5,657 nucleotides of DNA from JBFGCT01 sp041581055 (GTDB taxonomy: Bacteria; Actinomycetota; Acidimicrobiia; Acidimicrobiales; Ilumatobacteraceae), in NCBI GenBank assembly GCA_041581055.1, contig JBFGCT010000219.1:1-5657 (forward strand), read 5' to 3'. The notes beneath the pieces were generated by a model. That model was not told where the DNA came from. It made no database searches and worked only from the letters and a program-made list of their open reading frames with translations. Below, piece after piece: positions 1 to 4,319 of this stretch (position 1 is the stretch's first letter; each line of letters opens with the position of its first letter). A program made the translations under genes and the position numbers.

Positions 1-557
1 GTCAGGACGGCGGCGTCGGTGGCCGCGGCGAGCGCGTCCAGCTCGGCGGCGCGCCCGGTGACCGTGCGCCGGTCGGGCACGTTGACGAACGCCCGGTTCG
101 CCGGGAACACCCGGTCGCCCGCCGCGCCGTCGCCGGGGTAGGCGGGCGCCTCCGTCGGCGGCCCGAGCTCGACCAGGCGCGTGCGCAGTAACTCACGCGC
201 CTCGGGAGCGCTCTTGGCGAACAGGTCGACGTAGACGACGCCGGCGAGCAGCCCGGGGGGCGAGACGTCGTCGATCCGCACCGGCACGACCAGGCCCGCA
301 CCCTCGGCCCACTTGGCCTGCCACTCCTCCGTGCCGAACCGCGACGCGAGGTACCGCTCCGACACGACCGCCAGCACCCGGTCGGACCGCCGCAACGCGT
401 CGTGCATCTGGGCGACGAAGGAACGGCCCGGCCCGAAGTCCCACTTCTGGAGGATCACGCTGAGGCCGAGATCGCGCACGTTCCACGCGATCCACTCCGC
501 CCACGCCTCGTCGTCACCGGTGTAGCTGATGAAGAAGTCGCGTCGCTCGTCGTCCAC
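1..557 (-). CDS. TIR-domain protein, probable TIR-NB-ARC (STAND) sensor/effector, C-terminus cut by window edge
   Basis: The first 185 residues of a minus-strand gene are visible, with no stop before the left edge. Residues 7-130 form a TIR domain: the opening strand motif DFFISYTGDD (7-16), LQKWDFGPGRSFV (36-48), and the LAVVSERYLASRFG segment (62-75). Glu78 in SRFGTEEW aligns with the catalytic glutamate of NAD-cleaving TIR domains (plant SRWCLDEL), so the active site looks intact. Residues 148-185 hold FPANRAFVNVPDRRTVTGR and then AAELDAL, resembling the linker that precedes the P-loop in bacterial TIR-NB-ARC proteins. The P-loop itself would lie outside the window. Family knowledge: such proteins are cytoplasmic immune-type switches whose TIR part consumes or converts NAD+. 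The start is uncertain: GTG at 557 fits TIR homologues, which usually begin just before the first strand; an in-frame GTG at 602 would overlap the upstream gene. It lies 26 nt after the repeat-protein gene, probably in one transcript. TIR call very sure; STAND call probable. Confidence 0.88.
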   Translation of the reverse strand, partial: MDDERRDFFISYTGDDEAWAEWIAWNVRDLGLSVILQKWDFGPGRSFVAQMHDALRRSDRVLAVVSERYLASRFGTEEWQAKWAEGAGLVVPVRIDDVSPPGLLAGVVYVDLFAKSAPEARELLRTRLVELGPPTEAPAYPGDGAAGDRVFPANRAFVNVPDRRTVTGRAAELDALAAATDAAVL

Positions 558-583
558 CAGCCGCCCGCCGACGGCTGACCCGC

Positions 584-1261
584 CTAGTCCGTGACCTCCC
601 ACTTGCCCTTCTTGCACGGTACGGCCAACAGCACGGTGCGGCCGCTGTGGGCGATCCGGGTGCCGAACTGGTCACGGGTCTTCGCCGTGTTGGCGGCCGC
701 GGTCGGGCTGATCCGGTAGATCGCGAGATGGGCGGCGGCGTTGTTGACGCCGTCGACCTTGCCGTCGTGCCACTTGCGCGACGGAGCGGCGAAGAAGGCC
801 GGCGTGTACACCTTCGCCGTGTACGCGCCCCATTGGTCCTTCAGCTTGACCGCCTTGTTCACGGGTGCGCCGTCGAGCACCTGGAACGCGACGTAGTGGT
901 CGAGCTTCTCCGGGAACTGGGTTCCCCTGAACGCCTTCTGGGTGGGCGAGAGGAACCCGTACTTGCGCCCGATGATCACCCTCCGCCGGCCGAACTGGTC
1001 GGTGTAGTTGACGGTCCGCATCGGGTCGGGCACCGCGTCGTACGCGGCGTAAAACGTCAGGTGGGCGTTCCGGTCGAGGATCTTCTCGTCGTTCTTCTGC
1101 ACCGGGTTGCCGAAGAGGATCGCCGCCCGCAGCTGGAGCCGCTCTGGTCCGAAGGCGGGACCGACGTCGAACTGGGTTTGCACCCCGATGATGTCGCCGG
1201 CCGGTTGCGTGGCGATGTCGTAGAACAGGAAGTGGTCGAGTCCGAGGTCTGCGTTGCCCAT
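584..1261 (-). CDS. Soluble protein of four ~55-residue H...DQF/WG...PxxK repeats, function unknown
   Basis: This 225-residue protein consists almost entirely of four tandem, diverged repeats. Each opens with a hydrophobic/aromatic His motif (H10, H67, H122, H178), has a Gln-aromatic core (TQF 29-31, DQFG 88-91, DQWG 142-145, DQFG 197-200), and closes with PxxK (P53, P106, P160, P215). The core-to-Pro distance is exactly 17 residues in repeats 2-4 and 23 in repeat 1. I recall similar DQFG/PxxK repeats in uncharacterised bacterial and archaeal proteins (possibly the DUF7450 group), but I cannot confirm that here. No signal peptide, membrane segment or catalytic motif is visible, so a cytoplasmic binding or scaffold role is the most one can infer. 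ATG at 1261 was chosen because AAAGGGGG sits 5 nt upstream; a longer frame from 1318 lacks such a site. It precedes the TIR gene by 26 nt. It has 15 lysines (6.7%), far more than the flagellar neighbours, suggesting a different origin. Confidence 0.85.
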   Translation of the reverse strand: MGNADLGLDHFLFYDIATQPAGDIIGVQTQFDVGPAFGPERLQLRAAILFGNPVQKNDEKILDRNAHLTFYAAYDAVPDPMRTVNYTDQFGRRRVIIGRKYGFLSPTQKAFRGTQFPEKLDHYVAFQVLDGAPVNKAVKLKDQWGAYTAKVYTPAFFAAPSRKWHDGKVDGVNNAAAHLAIYRISPTAAANTAKTRDQFGTRIAHSGRTVLLAVPCKKGKWEVTD

Positions 1262-1266
1262 GTGGG

Positions 1267-1274
1267 CCCCCTTT
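1267..1274 (-). promoter_or_regulatory. Ribosome binding site of the repeat-protein gene
   Basis: Read on the minus strand this is AAAGGGGG, followed by a 5-nt spacer (CCCAC) and ATG. It is the main reason to start the protein at 1261 and not at the upstream in-frame candidate near 1318. Confidence 0.7.
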
Positions 1275-1295
1275 GTGATCCGTTCTTCTCGGTGG

Positions 1296-1314
1296 GTGGT
1301 CACCACTGACAGTA
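1296..1314 (-). promoter_or_regulatory. Weak candidate -10 element plus short dyad upstream of the repeat-protein gene
   Basis: On the minus strand a TACTGT hexamer (1309-1314) fits the actinobacterial TAnnnT -10 pattern. Just downstream, about where transcription would begin, is the dyad GTGGT-C-ACCAC (1296-1306), which could be a small operator. No convincing -35 hexamer is seen at 17-18 nt, and the -35 position would fall inside the csrA hairpin. The arms are only 5 bp, so chance is a serious alternative. Confidence 0.25.
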
Positions 1315-1329
1315 GCAAAGGCCGCGGCG

Positions 1330-1362
1330 GCCGAATCCCGGCCCGCGGGCCGCGGGTTCGGC
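1330..1362 (-). terminator. GC-rich hairpin directly after csrA, probable transcription terminator
   Basis: The outer arms CCGAATCCC / GGGTTCGG pair with one wobble. The inner GGCC/GGCC pairs continue the stem with one bulged base (C1353), giving a stem of about 13-14 bp closed by a short CGCG-containing loop. It begins immediately after the csrA stop codon. On the minus strand the stem is followed by CCGCCGCGGCCTTTGC, so there is only a short T run rather than a true U-tract. That is common in high-GC actinobacteria but weakens the call. It would separate fliW-csrA from the TIR pair. Confidence 0.45.
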
Positions 1363-1611
1363 TCAGCGGCGGCGGGTCGGCGGTGTCGCCGGAACCGCGG
1401 GGCGGTCGGTGAGGACGTCGGTGGCGTCGACCTCGCGGGCGGCCTCGTTCTCGCGCGAGATCGCGGCGTACACCTCCTGGCGGTGCACCGGCACGCTGCG
1501 CGGCGCGTCGATCCCGATCCGGACCTGGTCGCGGCCGGCCTCGACGACCGTGACGACCACCTCGTCGCCGATGATGATGCTCTCGCCGACCCGTCGGGTC
1601 AGGATCAGCAT
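1363..1611 (-). CDS. csrA: Carbon storage/translational regulator CsrA
   Basis: This 82-residue protein carries the complete CsrA core. It starts MLILTRRVGESIIIGDEVVV and continues through VRIGIDAPRSVPVHRQEV (30-47). The RNA-contacting positions Leu4, Arg6 and Arg44 are all present. CsrA is a homodimeric RNA-binding protein that recognises GGA motifs in mRNA leaders, often blocking ribosome binding. In flagellated Gram-positive bacteria it controls flagellin translation and is antagonised by FliW. The start codon shares its A with the fliW stop (TGATG), so translation is likely coupled; no strong Shine-Dalgarno sequence of its own is seen. After residue ~52 there is a polar tail of about 30 residues ending PAVPATPPTRRR, longer than the 61-residue E. 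coli form and probably disordered. Such C-terminal extensions occur in CsrA proteins of FliW-encoding bacteria. The coding frame stays open upstream through fliW, but only this portion is CsrA. Confidence 0.97.
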   Translation of the reverse strand: MLILTRRVGESIIIGDEVVVTVVEAGRDQVRIGIDAPRSVPVHRQEVYAAISRENEAAREVDATDVLTDRPAVPATPPTRRR

Positions 1612-2078
1612 CAGCCGGCCCCGTCGGCGAGTGAGTCGGCGAGCGGCGCCTGCACCGGCCAGTCGGTGTCCTGGAGGATGAGCTGCCGGCCGATCCGCCG
1701 GCGGGTGTCGATGACGACCGGGGCCAGCAGGTTCGACGTGAGCCGCACGGCGCCGTCCTCGCGCCGGACGGTGACGATCGCCAGCACGCACAGGTCGTCG
1801 GGGTCGGCCCCTCCGAGGTCGTCGGCGTCGATGTCGATGTCGTAGTCGGGATAGGCGGCCCACGGCACGGTGGTCAGGAACGCGAGGCCCGGGTCGGCGA
1901 CGTCCTGCAACCAGTAGAGCGAGTGGTGGCCCGACCCGCGCTCGGCGCCGGCGAGGTCGCCCGCTCCGAGCAGGACCATCGAGCGGGCGCCGGCGAAGCC
2001 GGGGAGGCCGTCGGCGAAGGTGACGACCTCGTCGTCGGGCACCTCGATCGCCCCGAACCGTGTTGTCTCCACTTGCAT
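1611..2078 (-). CDS. fliW: Flagellar assembly factor FliW (CsrA antagonist)
   Basis: This 155-residue protein, of usual length for the family, shows FliW landmarks: RFGAIEV (7-13), FADGLPGF (21-28), YWLQDVADPGLAF (55-67), and the C-terminal signature TSNLLAPVVIDTRRRIGRQL (114-133) followed by IL. In Bacillus subtilis FliW binds either flagellin or CsrA. When flagellin is secreted, free FliW inhibits CsrA allosterically and relieves repression of flagellin mRNA. The adjacent, translationally coupled csrA supports the same switch here. The start is ATG 2078, because a perfect AGGAGG lies 6 nt upstream; an in-frame TTG at 2084 would sit against that site with no spacing. It is the first gene of the minus-strand transcript, divergent from flhA. 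Flagellin and flgL, which often accompany fliW, are not in this window. The protein contains no lysine, in keeping with the high GC. Confidence 0.97.
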   Translation of the reverse strand: MQVETTRFGAIEVPDDEVVTFADGLPGFAGARSMVLLGAGDLAGAERGSGHHSLYWLQDVADPGLAFLTTVPWAAYPDYDIDIDADDLGGADPDDLCVLAIVTVRREDGAVRLTSNLLAPVVIDTRRRIGRQLILQDTDWPVQAPLADSLADGAG

Positions 2079-2084
2079 CGTCAA

Positions 2085-2090
2085 CCTCCT
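2085..2090 (-). promoter_or_regulatory. Ribosome binding site of fliW
   Basis: The minus strand reads AGGAGG followed by TTGACG and ATG. The perfect Shine-Dalgarno match with a 6-nt spacer fixes the fliW start at 2078 rather than the TTG at 2084. Confidence 0.85.
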
Positions 2091-2099
2091 GGTCGACCG

Positions 2100-2128
2100 A
2101 GTATTGCCCGTCGGGCCCTGCCCGACAA
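2100..2128 (-). promoter_or_regulatory. Sigma70-like promoter of fliW-csrA
   Basis: On the minus strand TTGTCG (2123-2128) and AATACT (2100-2105) are separated by exactly 17 nt. Each hexamer matches four of six consensus bases. Transcription would begin near 2093, giving a very short leader that contains the AGGAGG site. No flagellar sigma-28 pattern (TAAA...GCCGATAA) was found on either strand of this region. Confidence 0.55.
2110..2126. repeat. Perfect inverted repeat between -35 and -10 of the fliW promoter, possible operator
   Basis: GTCGGGC and GCCCGAC form 7-bp perfect arms around CCT. The dyad fills the spacer of the proposed fliW-csrA promoter and overlaps its -35 hexamer, a position where a bound protein would block or remodel the polymerase. 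A second, nested dyad GCCCG-T-CGGGC lies at 2106-2116. In such GC-rich DNA short dyads arise often, so the position is the stronger argument. Confidence 0.4.
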
Positions 2129-2140
2129 CGAGGACTCCTC

Positions 2141-2235
2141 ACGGACAGTCGTCAATCGTCCGGACATCGGCGACATGCGCCGTGCGGTTCCGGGCCGGCG
2201 GGCCGAGACGGCTGACGACACAGACGGAGTACGGA
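2141..2235 (+). promoter_or_regulatory. Candidate CsrA-binding motifs in the flhA leader
   Basis: ACGGA, matching the ANGGA core of CsrA sites, occurs on the plus strand at 2141-2145, 2224-2228 and 2231-2235. The middle copy overlaps the flhA Shine-Dalgarno GGAG and the last overlaps the A of the start codon. One further GGA is at 2162-2164. Whether these fall in hairpin loops was not established, and the last two are too close together to be bound at once by one dimer. Confidence 0.3.
2226..2229 (+). promoter_or_regulatory. Ribosome binding site of flhA
   Basis: GGAG followed by TACGG and ATG gives a 5-nt spacer. It supports the start at 2235 over an in-frame ATG at 2175 and over a much longer open frame that reaches back into fliW. 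Confidence 0.6.
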
Positions 2236-4319
2236 TGCAGCATTCGAGAGTCGGACAGGTGGCGTTCCCGGCCGTGATCGTGCTGGTCGTCACCGTCATG
2301 ATCCTGCCGCTGCCGGCGGCGATGCTCGACCTGTTGATCGTCGCCAACATCTCGACGGCGGTCCTGATCCTGCTCGTGGCCACCAATGTGAAGCGGGCCC
2401 TCGACTTCTCCTCGTTCCCCTCGCTGCTGCTCGTCGTCACGCTCGTGCGCATCGGCCTGAACGTGTCGACGTCGCGCGCCGTCCTGTCGACCGGCGACGC
2501 CGGCGAGGTGATCGAGACGTTCGGCTCGTTCGTCGTCGGCGGCAACATCGTCGTCGGCTTCGTGATCTTCTCGATCATCACGCTCGTCCAGTTCGTCGTG
2601 ATCTCGAGCGGCTCCGGGCGGGTGGCGGAGGTCTCCGCCCGGTTCACGCTCGACGCGATGCCCGGCAAGCAGATGGCGATCGACGCCGACCTGAACGCCG
2701 GGGTGCTGACCGACGAGGAGGCCAAGCTGCGCCGCCGCGAGGTCGGCGACGAGGCCGACTTCTACGGCGCGATGGACGGCGCCTCCAAGTTCGTGAAGGG
2801 CGACGCGATCGCCGGCCTGGTCATCACGCTGGTCAACCTGCTCGGCGGTCTCGTGATCGGGGTGGTCCAGCGGGGAATGGACGTCGGCGACGCGGTCGCC
2901 ACCTACAGCCTGCTCACGGTCGGCGACGGCCTCGTCGCCCAGATCCCGGCGCTGCTGGTGTCGATCTCGTCCGGGTTGATCGTCACGCGCTCGGGGGACC
3001 AGGTCGACCTCGGCTCTGACGTGTTCGGCCAGTTCGCGCGTCAGGGCAACGCGATCCGCTCCGGTGGGATGGTCGTGTTGATGATGATGTTCGTGCCCGG
3101 CCTGCCCAAGCCGCCGTTCCTCATCTGCGGGATCGGCCTCGTGCTCCTCGGCCAACGACTGCAGGCGGCGACGGAGCTCGTCGACGACGGCGCCGACGAG
3201 GCGCCGCCCGCCGACCTCGCCCCGCCCTCGGCGCAGCAGCTCGCCCTCGACTCCCGCGTCGAGCCGCTGGAGCTCGACCTCGCCTACGACATGATCGAGC
3301 TGGTCGACGGCTCGGCGGGCGGCGACCTGCTCGACCGGGTCGGCGCGCTGCGCCGCAAGATCGCCGGCGAGCTCGGGTTCGTGATGCCGGCGATCCGGAC
3401 GCGCGACGACCCGATGCTCCCGACCCACACCTACGTCATCCGCGTCCACGGCGTCGAGATCGCACGCGGCGAGGCGCCGCCGGGTCGCATCCTGGTGATC
3501 GGCGACGAGCTGGCGCACTTCCCGGGCGACGACGTCCGCGAGCCGGTGTTCGGTCTGCCGGCGCGGTGGGTTCCCGTCGAGTTCCGCACCGAGGCCGAGC
3601 ACTCGGGGAGCACGGTCGTCGACCGGTCGGCGCTCGTCGTGACCCACCTCGCCGAGGTCATCCGCCGCCGGGCCGGGCTGCTGCTGTCGCGCAGCGACGT
3701 CAAGGCGCTGCTCGACGGTGTCGCGGCGACCGACCCGGCCGTCGTCGAGGATCTCGGGGCCAGCGGCGTCTCCCCCTCCGAGGTGCAGGCGGTCCTGTCG
3801 ACGCTGCTCGACGACGGCATCCCGATCCGCGACCTCGTCCGGATTCTCGAAGCGATCGGCGATCGGGCGCGGACCGTCCGCTCGCACGACGCGTTGGTCG
3901 AGGCGGCGCGGCACGCGCTCGGCCCGGCGATCACGTCGTCGTACGCGACCGACGGCGTGCTCCCCCTGGTCTCGATCGCGCCGGTGCTCGAGGCGCAGCT
4001 CGCCGCGGGGTTCGAGGTCACCGATTCGGGCGCCGTGCTCCAACTCGGGCCGGACGTTCACCGTCATGTCGTCAGCGAGTTCGAGCGCGTGACCACGATC
4101 GCCGCCGGGCGCGGGTTCCCCGCCGTCGTCGCCTGCGCGCCCGGTCTCCGCCCCGCCCTGGGGCGCCTCGTGCGCGAGTCCGCGCCGGGGGCGACCGTGA
4201 TCTCCTACCAAGAGATCGGCGACCACCTCCAGGTGGACCTGATCGCCACCATCGACACACCGGCGCCGAGTGCGCCGCAACGAGAGGACAATGATGACCG
4301 ATACGCAGCTGTCTCCTGA
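2235..4319 (+). CDS. flhA: Flagellar biosynthesis protein FlhA (type III export gate)
   Basis: At 694 residues this matches the normal FlhA length. The N-terminal half is an integral membrane domain with about eight hydrophobic segments, roughly 10-31, 32-50, 62-78, 100-122, 191-209, 232-252, 276-290 and 292-308. The FHIPEP family signature RIGLNVSTSRAVL is at 72-84, and the highly conserved cytoplasmic loop ARFTLDAMPGKQMAIDADLN at 135-154 includes the acidic residues implicated in proton-coupled export. The remainder (from about 330) is the cytosolic domain that docks chaperones and export substrates, including a LPTHTYVIRVHG segment and a conserved ending TVISYQEIGDHLQ. FlhA forms a nonameric ring in the export apparatus and uses the proton motive force for protein export. 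The start was chosen for GGAG 5 nt upstream and family length. It is divergent from fliW and overlaps flhF by 26 nt, so flhA-flhF form an operon. No defect is seen. Confidence 0.98.
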   Translation: MQHSRVGQVAFPAVIVLVVTVMILPLPAAMLDLLIVANISTAVLILLVATNVKRALDFSSFPSLLLVVTLVRIGLNVSTSRAVLSTGDAGEVIETFGSFVVGGNIVVGFVIFSIITLVQFVVISSGSGRVAEVSARFTLDAMPGKQMAIDADLNAGVLTDEEAKLRRREVGDEADFYGAMDGASKFVKGDAIAGLVITLVNLLGGLVIGVVQRGMDVGDAVATYSLLTVGDGLVAQIPALLVSISSGLIVTRSGDQVDLGSDVFGQFARQGNAIRSGGMVVLMMMFVPGLPKPPFLICGIGLVLLGQRLQAATELVDDGADEAPPADLAPPSAQQLALDSRVEPLELDLAYDMIELVDGSAGGDLLDRVGALRRKIAGELGFVMPAIRTRDDPMLPTHTYVIRVHGVEIARGEAPPGRILVIGDELAHFPGDDVREPVFGLPARWVPVEFRTEAEHSGSTVVDRSALVVTHLAEVIRRRAGLLLSRSDVKALLDGVAATDPAVVEDLGASGVSPSEVQAVLSTLLDDGIPIRDLVRILEAIGDRARTVRSHDALVEAARHALGPAITSSYATDGVLPLVSIAPVLEAQLAAGFEVTDSGAVLQLGPDVHRHVVSEFERVTTIAAGRGFPAVVACAPGLRPALGRLVRESAPGATVISYQEIGDHLQVDLIATIDTPAPSAPQREDNDDRYAAVS
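4284..4288 (+). promoter_or_regulatory. Ribosome binding site of flhF inside the flhA end
   Basis: GAGGA lies within the last flhA codons. It is followed by two adjacent ATG codons at 4291 and 4294; spacing (5 nt) favours the second. Confidence 0.5.

Noticed and set aside
647..1309. A 220-codon plus-strand open frame opposite the repeat-protein gene
   Set aside because: The product is a Val/Arg/Gly-rich shadow, whereas the minus-strand frame shows four regular repeats and a good ribosome-binding site.
1612..2142. A long N-terminal extension of CsrA or a fused gene in the same frame
   Set aside because: The extension runs through fliW in another frame and has the composition of a shadow; the CsrA core starts exactly at the ATG overlapping the fliW stop.
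1923..2234. FlhA starting about 100 residues earlier
   Set aside because: The extra sequence is antisense to fliW, lacks FlhA similarity, and the ATG at 2235 has its own ribosome-binding site and gives the family length.
2079..2234. A flagellar sigma-28 promoter for flhA
   Set aside because: No TAAA/GCCGATAA-type pair with suitable spacing was found on the plus strand, and no convincing sigma70 pair either, so the flhA promoter is left unassigned.
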